Assembly (NCBI GenBank): GCA_964020155.1
Contig: OZ026570.1
Coordinates: forward strand, 3,024,279-3,088,278
DNA length: 64,000 nt
DNA from: Chondrilla cf. caribensis
Taxonomy: Eukaryota > Porifera > Demospongiae > Chondrillida > Chondrillidae
Direction of reading: 5' to 3'
A model generated the notes under the pieces. The model saw nothing but the letters and a program-made list of their open reading frames with translations, was not told the origin of the DNA and did not search any database. A program made the translations under genes and the position numbers. Shown here in pieces: positions 1 to 11,760 of this stretch. Position 1 is the first letter of the stretch; every line of letters starts with the position of its first letter.

Positions 1-548
1 GGAAAACTGAGCAATGAGGTCCGGCAATGCGTCTTGTGTGGTCTCGCGAAGTTCCTCAGGTGACAGGAGACGCGTTGCTACAACGAAACCACAGGTATTC
101 AACGTGCCATTCTAGGAATTCAGGCGTCGGCCATTTTGTTGACAATTCGTTTGTCCTTCCACCAGGCATCAAACCATCCGGTCCATGTTGAGTGAACTTC
201 TTCCTCGACAAAATGCCTTCCTTGTCAATTTTGGAAGTTTCGTGAAGGCTTTATACTCTCTTTGTCGTGTTTTCCAGACAGCTTCCACGATCCATATAGT
301 GATAAAACCTAACTATAAAACCCTTTCATCTTTGAGTAGAATAGTCCAAATGGAATTGCCCGTACACGAAATGTGTATTCGACACACGATACTCGATAGA
401 GACCCTTTTAAACACATTCTCCACGTCCACATACGTTCAGTTGACGATACAAAACACTGATCATCAGAGAACGTACGGCTGGTTAACTTACATTTGACAT
501 AGACTTAAGAGCCATCTGTCGAAGCTGATTCAATGATTCCTCTTCCAT
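1..548 (-). CDS. Partial unidentified gene, 5' exons, running off the left edge
   Basis: Three candidate exons read on the minus strand: 548-492 (ATG at 548, 19 codons, MEEESLNQLRQMALKSMSN, then a consensus GTAAGT donor), 220-175 (46 bp, donor GTTTGA is weak) and 77 to beyond position 1 (acceptor GTAG). Splicing keeps phase (0, then 1) and gives about 60 acidic/leucine-rich residues ending in LLSPEELRETTQDALPDLIA. No family is recognised. Support comes from the good start context (AAAATGG), the first donor and an open frame through the edge. The middle exon is the least certain. The gene is head-to-head with TRAF-A, with 279 bp between start codons. It could instead be a chance open stretch; confidence is moderate. 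Confidence 0.42.
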
Positions 549-827
549 TTTCAAACGACTTGAGGCCACAATAAGACTAGTGATTCAACAGAGAATCCAC
601 GCAAACTCGAAACAAGACTCAGGCTACACCACACTGTGATATCCGTTGTTATACGATGCTGTACTAAAAATAACATTGTAAACGTACGTAACCCAACCCT
701 ATATACACCGCAAGGGATTTTCGTGCGGAAAACACCTAATCTAAACAAAGACGCGTAGGTGCGTCGTATAACTTAAGGTGCATCCTCCCACTTCCGTCAA
801 TTACTGAGTCTGGGTAAGCCTGTGAAG
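549..827. promoter_or_regulatory. Short divergent intergenic region, probable bidirectional promoter
   Basis: This 279-bp stretch separates the putative minus-strand start codon at 548 from the TRAF-A ATG at 828. No TATA box or repeat stands out. The promoter role is inferred only from the head-to-head layout and depends on the left gene being real. Confidence 0.35.
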
Positions 828-3405
828 ATGGCCTGCAGCCTGCCAACACAATGCAATGAGCCAGAAGAAGATATTGTAGAAAGAGACGGTGCTTCGAAGC
901 CTAGAGAACAGGAGCTATTAGAAGAGAAGACCAGAGTAACTCCAAGTGAAACATTCTCTGAAGAAGACCCATTGGAAAGGAAGACTACAATTAAAACACG
1001 TACTGCAGAAGGACCATTAGAAGAAAGGACTGGAATTATTAGTACTAATTCTACATTCAAAGTGCTAGGTAGAAAAGCTCATTTAGAAATGAACCCGAAG
1101 AAAAACATGGGTTATAGCTGGGAAATCATCATCATTACAAATAATAAGCACAGGAATCAAATCAAGCGCCTCTTGTGCACTTGCTGTAAACTCATCCTTA
1201 GAGATGCTGTACAAACCGTTGAAGGACTGCGTCTATGTCTATGCTGTGCCAAGCATATAATCAAGTGCGTATACATATGCAGAGAGCTAGGGAGTACAGT
1301 GTATCAGCTTGTATTGTAATTGGATCAATTTTCATGTTGGATTTGGTATACATTTGCAATTAATGCAATTGTATGTATGTACATAAGTACTTCTAGTGTA
1401 TGCCACGTGTACAGACTGTTCAGTGCTGTCTGAGTGTACCTTAAATATTACAAAAGTATATACAGTGAGCTCTTGTTTACCTGCCATCATTCCTGTGCAC
1501 CAATTTATTGCATTTCAGTAATTTTCCACACTTTTCACATTTTCATCCATGAATTGTGGCAGATCGGTGAGAATTCACTGCACATATGTACGTAACCTAT
1601 TTTAATGTACTAATGCCCTCTCTTTATGTGTGTCAATGGGATATATGTAGTGGTGTAAATTAAAAGAGAAAGTTCATTTTGAAGTTGTAATCTAAGATAG
1701 GTTTTAGTTGAGATGATATTAATATTGGGCTATCTTACCTTAGCAGTACTGTTATACTGTCTTTTTCTTGAATGTATGACAGACAAGTTAGGCACACTTC
1801 CATTATACATAATTTAGCATTCATTGCCCTAAAGACACCTATAACTACCCTAGAACTGAATCTTTCTGTGTATCTCACTCTGTACTGCTTTGTGAATGCA
1901 GTTAGTAGACGTTTTACTACAAACCTATATAAATTTTGTAGATTGCCAGATCAAACGTGCTCTGACTGCAAGATAACGCTAAAAGAAGTAAGTTCAACTC
2001 GTCGGTTAATTTCTGTAACTCTAGTTCATCTCAGATGGTGTAGGCATGCACTGAGTAATTGGCTCAATAACTTGCATCTAAGCATAGGTATCTATACGTA
2101 TCTTTTTTACACACTATTTTAGTAACTGCCTGCTATGTGGCAACATGCGTTATGTGACTGTCATGCTCTGATTTGTCCATTGAATAGAATGAATACGTTC
2201 CTGACTTTGCTGGAAGGAAGGAAGTATGTCGGTTAGATATAAAATGCGTCAATAATTCTGAGGGGTGCACTTGGAGAGGCATCCTAGGAGTGCTGCAAGT
2301 GAGTGACGGATATTGGTGTCTGTTGAATTTTTGTGTCCTTTTACGATTTTCCAGTTATGTATGGACCCCCATAGGCAATTATTCTTACAAATTATTACCG
2401 ATGACTACCTGTTCTTCTTCAAATACTCCCATTTTATATTATTTGCCATAGCTGTATATCTATGCTGTTCTTATCAGAGTCTGTTCTAACCTTTGCTAAT
2501 GCTGTACTCAATGTGATATGTGTGTGGTCCATCAGGTGTTGGCCTAGGCTTGCCTGGAGTTTACATAACTATGCAAATCAAATAATAAACTATCCTAACG
2601 ACCTCTAGTTTTATGTTGATGTGTGTATGTATGTATTACTGTATGTAAATTTGTATATTCATCCGTTCATCTTTTATGCAATAAAAAATTGTCTGCTATG
2701 CCACACCTATCCCATAGCTATAGACAGCTACTTCCAAAACATCAATAGTTTATCCTCACTGCATGCTTATGTGTTAGTGGATGTTCTCACATATGGACAA
2801 CCCAGGGCCACAGCACCTCAGCATGCTTAATATAGATAGAGCTTTATACGTATGTATACTTTGTGAGCTCATAGTGGTGGTGCTATATACGTACGTATAT
2901 ACAAATAGAGGCATAGACTTTGTACACAGGTGTGACTGGAAGATTGTTATATTAGGGTCTGTTTGTGTCTGAAGCACATTAGCACAAGACGAAAGTAATG
3001 CATACCACTCCTTATTAATCAGGCATGCCTGGGCCTGTTTACTGTGTTGAATATATTTATATATAACACCTTGTAAGCATGTAAAACATAATTATGTATA
3101 ACATGAATTCAGTTATATACAACTGTGTTGTGTTGTGTACTAGTGTTATTGTTCTTGTTGGTATCCTGTCGACTAACATGTTGATACAATTTTGTATGTA
3201 CATACGTATTATTGTCGTATACAGGAGCATTTAAAAGCTTGCGAGTACAAGGCTGAGCATTGTGAGCTTTGTGATGAGGCGGTAGTTGCTAAGTTTATGG
3301 ATAAGCATTTGAAAAAGCAATGCAAACAGCGTCAGGTGGCCTGTACATTTTGTGCAGTCACGCTCAAATTTTGTGAAATTGAGGTGTGTGTGTATGTACG
3401 TATAT

Positions 3406-3447
<42 letters not shown>

Positions 3448-6400
3448 ATGTGTTGGAGTGTGTGTGCATGTCTGTCTGTGTGTATACGTGTGTGTGTATG
3501 TGTGTGTCTGTGTGTTGTGTGTGTGTGTGTGTGCGTCTGTCAATCATTGTTGTCATCTGTGTTGCAGTGGCATCCCAAAGAGTGTGACTGTATGTGTAAA
3601 ATGTACACCTATGTACATTCTGTATGCCAAAGGCTTCTTGTTGTTGGTGCACATGTATACGTATATTCATATGTGTGTGTACACAGGTATGTGCATGAAT
3701 TGTTGCAGCTGTTACCAATTGTTACTTGTTGCATTGTTTATGGTAGGGACATTACAACAGCTGTCCACGTTTCCCGGTCAGCTGCACAGCATGTGACAAG
3801 AAAGTAGAACGGAAAATGGTACAGTCCCTTTGACGCACCCACACAGAAACCTAAAACAGGGAGATTCCCATATATGCATCCTAGTACATGAAAACCCCTG
3901 TACATACGCATGTTCGTACATATACAGTAGAAACTCGTTAAGACAAATTGCTGCTTATTAAAACACACAAATTTCCGAGCTTTATTTGGTTTCCTGTAGC
4001 AGTATACATGCAGTAAGCAAATCCTGATAAGAAGAACATCTGATAACAAGAACTAAATTGTGGGTCCCCTGTAGTTTGTCTGAACAAGTTTCTACTGTAT
4101 GTACACAGCTACCTGGTGTATGTGAGAAAGTTCTCGTGTAAATTGAAAGTGTGTGATAGATAAATTAATAATGAATATTCGTCCATAATTTCCCAATAAT
4201 TGGAATCCACTAATTCCAAAATTCGGGAAATTGTGTACCTAACATGTAAAGCATATGAGTAATTTATAGTCACCAAACCATAGCATAAATGTGTACAGTT
4301 GTGCATGCATCTCTGTACTATATGTAGATATGTACTCTATGTGTACTGTGAGCTGTACGTATGTAAATACATACATAGGTGCTGTTTGTCATCTGTTCTG
4401 ATATGATGATTACAGTGCAACCAGCTTGTACACTGGTTAGCAAATGCAATACATGTACTAGTACTCCTGGTTAATACATACACTTCACTCAGTCCAAAGC
4501 TTGTGTATACACAACACCAAACTATAGCGTGATACCATCAAAACAACTTGCTCAGTGAGTACCTGGTTAGCACATACTCCTGATTATTATGCGTCACTCA
4601 GTCCCTAGCTTGTGTGCCTATGTCAACCCTCACCGATAGCAAGCACCTCTGATAAGAAGTGCAGTTGATGTGCCCTTGAAGGTACTTACTAAGCAAGTTT
4701 GAATTTATTGTTATGGCAACTGAAATTGATAGTTGTAGGGGATGGCTTGAAATGTTAGGCTTGTGCTGATCTGGCATACTACATAAGGCTATCTATTACA
4801 AAATACTGCTATGCTATCTATGGTGATAATATGCATGCATAAGTTAGACACAACAAGTCTTACACCACACACTTCAATTTATAATACATACAATGCATGT
4901 ATGTACATGTGAACACGTGATGATAAGTTAAGTGTTAATGATAATTCCAAACATAAGGTAGAGAATCCTTAGTATGGCTTCCAGTGGGTATCAGGCTTAA
5001 AATTGCCTACCCATGCACGTTTTGTACGAACAAGACATTATTAGTATTAAAAGTTTAGATGGATAGGTCATTTTCGACAGCAAATTGTGCAGAAACAAAG
5101 TTTTGATTAGTCCCCCATTGTCAATTAAAGGCCGGAATGTGTAATTTTACCCATCAGACAACTAAATTGTACAGCCATCTTGATTGCCACTTTTGTGGAT
5201 ATTTTATAGAAGTCATAATGTGGTATTACGGTATGGTTTGAAAAATACGGAACGGTATTCTCCTTTCCCTTTTTCCATTAACCGTTACCATAGTTTACTT
5301 ATTATGTAATTGTAAACACGTAAGCAAATATTACCTAATAACAGGTGCAAATTGCATAACTTACAAACGATTAGTCAAAGAGTCAGTCAACCAGATCAAA
5401 GAAGACGAGAGATGGTCCCGTGTCTTTTGTACTGTTGAATCGTTGGCCATTTAAACACTCTCTTTCGATACTTTAAGTCCTTCTTCAGGATTAACAATTT
5501 ATAACGTACCATTGACAGTTGTCCGTTAACGGTTAACAGTTAACAGAAATCAGTTACCTTTTAACCAACAAATGTTAACTGTTATCAGATTGACAGGTAA
5601 CTTTATCCAGTAACGTTTAGTTTATACGTATGTATGATCCTTAGCATATTTCAATGCATAGCTGTTGAGAGTCCATGCCTATGAAACTGACATGACCACA
5701 TTCTCCAAGGTTATGTGTCATGTGCACATGCACCTAGTATTATACGTAGTGTGGTAGACCATGACAATGTATCAAGTTTGACATTGCACTACGTAACGAG
5801 TGCAAAGATGCGAATATGAACCCACTAGGATTGTCATGTGTGACTACTTGTGAAATTTACATAATGTGAACAATTGTATATAAGTACACAATAATTACAA
5901 ATACTGATTATCGGTATGTAAGGGAAAAGTGAATTTACAAAGGTCATATAACAGAGGTCATAGTTTACAAAGGTCATAGTTTACAAAGGTCATGTAACAG
6001 AGGTCATAGTTTACAAAGGTCATGTAACAGAGGTCATAGTTTACAAAGGTCATGTAATAGAGGTCATAGGTTGCCAGGATGCAAATTGGTGATATTCTGC
6101 CTGTGTGTTGCAATAGAGTGTAAGTGTTAATTTAATCTTTTCTCCTTCATATCAGCTTGAAGAGCACAAGACAAATGAATGCGTATATAAAGAGTGTGTT
6201 CTCTGCAAGGAACAGGTTTGTGTGTGTGCATGCACACATGTACCTAAATACATGCCTACGTACATCAATCATTGACAATGTATACATCAGTACATGTGTA
6301 CATATTCGCATACGAGTAGATACAATGTATGCAAGGTGGTTGAAATCCGCTGGTGCAGTCACTGAAATTGACTGAAATAAACTTCTGAAACAGACTTTTA

Positions 6401-8860
6401 TCACATGCATGTATTGGAATAGCCAATGCCTACGTACGTACGTAAATACACATTGCCTGATTTTCGAGGGATTCCGAAGAATACATTCCAGCCCACGTTA
6501 TCCTTTAATGTTGTTTTATGTAAGCACCTGGAGATGAGAAAAGGGATGTATTTGAGACCTTTTTGAACTAACTGTAGAGGGACTTTTGTATCTAAGCCGC
6601 ACTATCCCTGATAGTATTTATGCCTAAATAGTACTCTTTGACTTACTATACTTTACCGGTATGGGTGGGTGTGCATCTTGAGTGTGAATATACGAGACAT
6701 ACATTAAATACGTCCATGTACATATTGGTATTGATTATCTTTATAGGTCTTACGAACTGATTTCAAGCAACACGTTAAAGATAACGCCTTTGACCACTTT
6801 GAGCTTCTTGCTGATGAATTCACTGCTACGAAGAAAGAGGTTAATACACTAAAGGCAGCAAAAGAGCAAGGTGAAGGAGAGGCATCACCTTCAGGAGATG
6901 AACACTCTTCAGCTCAACTCTGGGCTACCATTCAGACACTATTGGAGGTTTGTAATGCCTGTAATTACACCACTGGCAGTTTGTCTTGACATTGAAACAT
7001 ATGTAAAAGTACACAGGCTGTACACACATGCTTGGACACATGCACCCACATACTCACCCACACACATACATACATACAAATGTATATACACACATGCCTG
7101 TAGCCGCACACATACACATAATAATATTATAGTAATAGACACAATAAAGGCAATGTGCAGACATATACTGTAGTGTCCGAAATTTTTGCGGGACGTAATT
7201 TTCGCGAATTTCGCAAGGAAGGTCAAATTCGCGAAAATTCATTCGCGAAAATTATCGTGGGTATGTATAAAATGGCAGCAGTTTATACGGTGGTAGTATG
7301 GGCAACGTGGGAACAAAGGGCGATTGCCTTTGTATACACCTGTAGCGAAGGGATCTTGACGGCAGGTAAGAACCTCTCCAATGCTACTGCTCCAAGTAAT
7401 CTGATAAACATGATATCCTTGAATACAGCTCTCATACTCAAATGTGGGCATCTTCAAAAGTGAGCAATCTTGCAGTTCTTTCTCAGAAAAATAAAACGTC
7501 AGAAGCTTGTCTCAACTATAAACGATAGTACCTTGCGTTCCTTCGCCATTCATAACACATAAGTGCCCTCGAAGTGCTAAACGAAAACCAATAAGCATGT
7601 TGCCATTCGCGAAAATAAAAACGCGAACAGTCCTAAATCGAGGGATTCGCGAAAATTACATCCCGCGAAAATTTCGGACACTACAGTATATAACATTATA
7701 CATTGTTAAAATGTATGCATACAAATGTACACTGTACATGTGAATGTACACTTTACATGTGAATGTACAGTGAGCAGTGTATGTAAGTGATGTTGTCTTG
7801 TACTCCGTAGGATGTACAGTTTTTGAGGGATCGTTTGGAAAATATTGAATCGATCAAAGTGGACATGCACAAGCAGTATGAAGAGGAGAGACAGAGGAAT
7901 GCTTTACTGGAATGCAGGATTGAGCAGTTAGAACAGCAGTACCAAGTGTTCCCTGTGAGTATGAACAAGGGCCATGTTACTCAGATGGGAAGAGAATTAA
8001 GTGCTGTCAACTGCAATCTGTCAACAAGACCAGCTTTGGATTCTTCAACCTTATCTGTATGCAGTGGTCTCTCATCAATTGACGACATGGATACTCGATT
8101 AACCAACCTCGAACATAAGGTTGAGAAGGTGTATGCTAGGAATGCAGATTTCAACAAGAGGACATCAAGTCTGGAAGAAACTGTTAGGGTGCTACAGAAC
8201 ACACTCACTAACATCCACCCCACTGACAAAGGGTTTCAAGCTGTAGTTAGAGCTGGAGAGATTGTGCCCCAAGACAAGCAACAGACTTACCTGATGGAAA
8301 AACGCATGGGAGAACTGGAACAACAGGTCACCACTCTCAGCACTCAGTGTACTGATCTGGAACTGCAGCTACAGGCATCTCTAGTGAGCACCTACAATGG
8401 TGATTTCCTCTGGAGGATTCCCGATGTGTCTAGACGTATCCGTGATGCTAAAACAGGCAAGATCACCTCCATTTACAGCCCTCCCTTCTTCAGCTCTTGT
8501 ACAGGATACAAAATGTGCATCCGTGCATATTTAAATGGGGATGGAATGGGTGATAAAACTCATCTGTCCCTGTTTTTCGTCATCATGAAGGGAGAGTTCG
8601 ATGCCTTGTTGTCCTGGCCCTTTCAGTCTCGCATCACACTCACTCTGATCAACCAAGACAACCGCAGTGGAGATGTGCGTGAGGTGTTCAGAGCAAATCC
8701 TCAGAGCAAGAGCTTCCAGCAACCCACCACTGAGATGAACGTCGCTTCAGGTTGTCCAAAGTTTGCTTCCTTGGAGTACCTCAACAACCCGAGCTATGTC
8801 AAACAGGACGTTCTGTACATTCGCTGCTCGGTTGACACTTCCTTTCTCACTCATCCTTGA
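828..8860 (+). CDS. TRAF-like protein A: degenerate RING, TRAF zinc fingers, coiled coil, MATH domain
   Basis: Exons: 828-1264, 1942-1987, 2188-2298, 3225-3383, 3747-3818, 6156-6215, 6747-6947, 7811-8860. They join in phase to 711 aa. TRAF proteins are trimeric adaptors and often E3 ligases that bind TNF-receptor, IL-1/Toll-type or other receptors. An acidic N-terminus precedes a RING remnant at residues 117-155, split across exons 1 and 2: C117, C120, C137, C140, C152 and C155 remain, but E132 replaces the third Cys and L134 the His. Cys/His-rich TRAF zinc fingers follow (about 180-295), then a coiled coil (about 296-550) and the MATH/TRAF-C domain (about 555-711), which has [15 protein letters not shown] and SGCPKF blocks closest to TRAF2/3/5 type. 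The ATG lies in GAAGATGG context. It is the most diverged of three tandem paralogs. ATTAAA at 9122 may be its poly(A) signal. Ligase activity is doubtful; the adaptor role is plausible. Confidence 0.88.
1265..3224. other. TRAF-A introns 1-3, no recognised element
   Basis: Introns at 1265-1941, 1988-2187 and 2299-3224 are AT-rich, with scattered TGTATGTA-type simple sequence. I see no inverted-repeat element, tandem array or second gene here. Confidence 0.5.
3384..3535. repeat. TG microsatellite starting at a splice donor
   Basis: An interrupted (TG)n tract begins at the first base of TRAF-A intron 4, so the donor GT is the first TG unit. Open frames across it are low-complexity Cys/Val or His/Thr artefacts. 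Confidence 0.95.
3925..4097. mobile_element. Tigger/pogo-like MITE, 173 bp
   Basis: The terminal inverted repeats are CAGTAGAAACTCGTTAAGAC at the left and its near-complement ending in CTACTG at the right. TA flanks both sides (3923-3924 and 4098-4099). The CAGT... terminus with TA duplication fits non-autonomous pogo/Tigger elements. No transposase is present. It sits in TRAF-A intron 5. Confidence 0.72.
4548..4696. mobile_element. Short MITE, family shared with 19075-19215 and 39854-40013
   Basis: The element starts TTGCTCAGTGAGTACC and ends GGTACTTACTAAGCAA, which are near-perfect inverted complements about 150 bp apart. The interior (CAGTCCCTAGCTTGTG... then TGATA..AAG..C) recurs in a TRAF-B intron and a hyccin intron. 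It is non-coding and in TRAF-A intron 5. A partial related stretch lies just before it, near 4465-4520. Confidence 0.65.
5941..6066. repeat. 30-bp tandem repeat carrying nine AGGTCA motifs
   Basis: AGGTCA occurs at 5941, 5955, 5971, 5987, 6001, 6017, 6031, 6047 and 6061, all in the same direction. Spacers are mostly 8 and 10 bp, giving a period of about 30 bp. AGGTCA, and AAAGGTCA within it, is the classic nuclear-receptor half-site, but the spacing is not the classical DR1-DR5. The array lies in TRAF-A intron 5, about 90 bp before exon 6. Any regulatory role is inference. Confidence 0.85.
7168..7686. mobile_element. TA-flanked MITE with long inverted repeats, 519 bp
   Basis: The termini CTGTAGTGTCCGAAATTT and its inverted complement match for about 42 bp with few differences. 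TA duplications lie at 7166-7167 and 7687-7688. The palindrome TTCGCGAA occurs about five times, clustered near the ends. Internal open frames are short and show no transposase. It lies in TRAF-A intron 7. A Tc1/mariner-type origin is inferred from the TA target only. Confidence 0.85.
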
Positions 8861-9360
8861 AATATGCTCAACTTTCAATCTTTACCTTGGAGTGGGAATG
8901 TGAACTGTTACTGTAACCTGTCTCAATTTACAGTGACTCATCACCAGTTTATATACATTGTGTATTTGACTACATTACAGACACATCATCTAGTGACTAG
9001 AACATGCTTTAATTTTTTTTCCATATCCTCAAACTTGTGACCAGAATTCTATAACTTTATCATTCACCTACTATATTAATTACACTACTGAATATGTACT
9101 ACATAATACTACAACATACATATTAAACATAACATACTGTATGCATAATATGATTATTGTAAATTTTGTCACAAGATTTATGTACATTCATATACGACAA
9201 AGATAAATTTTAATTAGACAATTATTATAATAGGGTATATATATACTATGTTTGCTTAATTTTTGAGAAATTTTGGGTTACAAATTTCAAATTTCATTTC
9301 ACGTCAATTAATCATAACACTTTCCATCTTGTAGTGTCCATTCCCATTATAAAAAAGGCT

Positions 9361-9545
9361 ATAGGGTCCACAAATTTTGCAAACCCATAAAGATCAAATT
9401 AAACTAATGATCCAATTATTGAAGAATGTTTATACCTTATTTATGAAGCACAAAACAATCTCATGATCAATTTGTTCACTTTGTTTTCAACTGGTGAGGC
9501 TAATATATACCTCTGGGCCTGGGTTTGCAAATTTGTGGACCCTAT
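9361..9545. mobile_element. Short MITE downstream of TRAF-A, 185 bp
   Basis: The left end ATAGGGTCCACAAATTTTGC pairs with a right end running TGCAAATTTGTGGACCCTAT. The arms are about 26 bp with one indel. The ends sit in TA-rich flanks, so the exact target duplication is ambiguous. It is AT-rich inside and non-coding. Confidence 0.7.
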
Positions 9546-9999
9546 TATAGCTATTGTGGACCCCAATGTTACAGAATGGAATTAAGGTGAGATGTCATAT
9601 CCATCAGTCCACATTCCAACAACTTCATGCAACCTGTTCCAAGAACTTCACAATGGGTAGCACCCAATTTAGCTTATAATCATTTTTTATTAATACTATA
9701 AATTACAAGGAACAAAACACTATAATAATATGTTATAGCATTTTATTCTTTGGGATATTCCCAATAATTCTCAATGAATTATATTATATAATGCATATTA
9801 TATGTATATATTACATAGTGATAATTGACTAACTATTAATTTAATCCATGTAAACCCTAATGGTAGTAATTGGAATGGCCTATAAATATAATCATACTAT
9901 ATAAGATCAGATGGTACATTATTATTAATCGACTAAACTTTCATTCAGTACAATGAAATATTAACAAATTAATAAATAACACCAACATATAAATATGTC

Positions 10000-10267
10000 C
10001 TACCATGGGGCCATTTTCAGATCAGAAATAAGGTCATCAATGTTACATTTCTTCCAGCATCTGACAGACCTCTTGAGGACCTTCTCCAAACAATGTCCTT
10101 GAGTGCTAATCACCCCATACTCCATGCAATGATCACTTAAACCCAGTTCAGCCTTCCCAACCTTTGTAAACAAGTAGATCAATTATTAGAGGTTGTGACC
10201 CCTGTGCAACTCTAGTTGGTCCTGTAATTTCTTGCTGAAGATCAAACTCAGGCATCATCTCATCTAG
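10000..10267 (-). pseudogene. LINE endonuclease-domain fragment, frameshifted
   Basis: On the minus strand one frame reads LDEMMPEFDLQQEITGPTRV and then ...SQPLIIDLL. After a frameshift a second frame reads ELGLSDHCMEYGVI...RCWKKCNIDDLISDLKMAPW. This matches the end of the APE-type endonuclease of non-LTR retrotransposons: a TRV..SLIDL block, then the catalytic SDH, then a basic linker ending in DL..PW. It is broken and truncated on both sides, so it is a dead copy. Confidence 0.68.
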
Positions 10268-10505
10268 ATCAAGTATAGCAGGATATAGTATACGGTTCTG
10301 TTCGAATTCTCAAAGTAAGACCTAAAAAGAAATGCCAACCCCCTTAGGACACTCCATGGGTGCCTCTGAGGAGGATTGGAGAGTTTAACATCGATTGCAT
10401 GCGAACTGAAGGAGGAGTTCGCGAACAAACAGAGAATCTTTGCATTATAGTATAGAATACATGCCATGCAGGACTTAATTAATCCAGGGAACAGTCAAAT
10501 TTATA

Positions 10506-11060
10506 AGCACCGTTTAGCATAGCTCATGGTGTAGAGGGTGTTCCAAGCTAAAAAGGTTCACCAGAGCTATAGCCAGTGGCATGAACTAAATTATGCATAT
10601 AGCACTTCCCATCTCTATATGCTGCCCGTATCCTTGTAGAATTATTCCACCATTGGTGGATTACAGATGCATTGTATGTATATGCGCAAGAATTGTTGTG
10701 GTGGATAGTGTAAATACTTTATATATGGGGGCTGGTGTATGTTTGTTTGTATACGTACATGCACATTTGTAGACCAGCCACACACCACCACCTCCGGCTG
10801 CACACAAAGTAGGTACATTCTTGCCACACTACTTTGTTGCATTCATCTGTCTCGTTACCAATAACAACCATGACAATATTTGGACAGGTGATGAACCATT
10901 CATCAAACCTACCAATAGTGGTGTAATATTTCCACCAGTGTTTTTACACTGATATATATAGCTAAATTTAGAGGTGTTTATTATTCTTCAATGCATATGA
11001 GAGAAGTGGTGAAAATTAGAATACAGTTTCAATTGAAAACACATGCACAACAGCACAGCA
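10506..11060. repeat. Diverged Sat-A-like monomer carrying about 320 bp of extra sequence, copy 1
   Basis: It begins AAGCACCGTTTAGCATAGCT, which matches Sat-A (AAGCACCTTTTTGCATAGCT), and continues with GGCATGAACTAAATTATG, CCCATCTC and a TTCAATGCATATGAGAGA end like the Sat-A core. Where Sat-A reads straight from CTGTAACC to GGAGGTGC, this copy has about 320 bp of unrelated sequence (roughly 10640-10960). It forms a direct duplication with 11113-11760. Confidence 0.72.
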
Positions 11061-11112
11061 TTTGTAGTTTGAAGCTAGGTTTGCACATGATAAAAACTAT
11101 AACCCAGTTCAA

Positions 11113-11579
11113 ACACCCATGCACTCATGGTGTAGGGGGTGTTCCAAGCTAAAAAGGTTCACAGAGCCATAGCCAGTGGCATGAACTAAATTATGCATAT
11201 AGCACTTCCCATCTCTATATGCTGCCCGTATACTTGTGGAAATATTCCACCATCATGGATTACAGATAATATGAATTGTATGTATCACCATATGCGCAAG
11301 AATTGTTGTAGTAGACAGTGTAAATACTTTATATATGGGGGCTGGTGTATGTTTGTTTGCATATGTACATGCACATTTGTAGACCAGCCACACACCACCA
11401 CCTTCCCCGGCTGCACACAAAGTACGTACATTCTTGCCACACTACTCTTTGTTGCATTCATCTGTCTCGTTACCAATAACAACCATGACAATATTAGAAC
11501 AGGTGATGACACATTCATCAAATCCACCAATAATGTGGAATATTTTCACCAGTGTTTTTACATGATATATATATATACA

Positions 11580-11639
<60 letters not shown>

Positions 11640-11760
11640 GCTAAATTCAGAGGTGTTTATTATTCTTCAATGTATATGAGAGAAGTGGCAAAAATTAGAA
11701 TACAGTTCCCATTGAAAACACACAACACCACAGCATTTGTAGTTTGAGGCTAGGTGTGCA
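11113..11760. repeat. Diverged Sat-A-like monomer with insert, copy 2
   Basis: This is a close direct repeat of 10506-11060, sharing both the Sat-A-like ends and the internal extra segment. It is longer because of a TA expansion at about 11562-11640. The overlapping open frame is not credible as a gene because it is shared repeat sequence. Confidence 0.8.
11562..11640. repeat. TA microsatellite
   Basis: An almost pure (TA)n run lies inside the second copy of the duplicated segment. The first copy has only a short ATATATA here, so the expansion followed the duplication. Confidence 0.95.

Noticed and set aside
185..460. Plus-strand 91-residue frame at the left edge
   Set aside because: No family resemblance, and it overlaps the opposite-strand exon and intron model, which has better splice signals.
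3192..3807. Cys/Val-rich and His/Thr-rich proteins across TG/CA tracts (also at 20833, 37682, 42000, 62484 and 63516)
   Set aside because: Low-complexity translation of microsatellites inside introns of well-supported genes.
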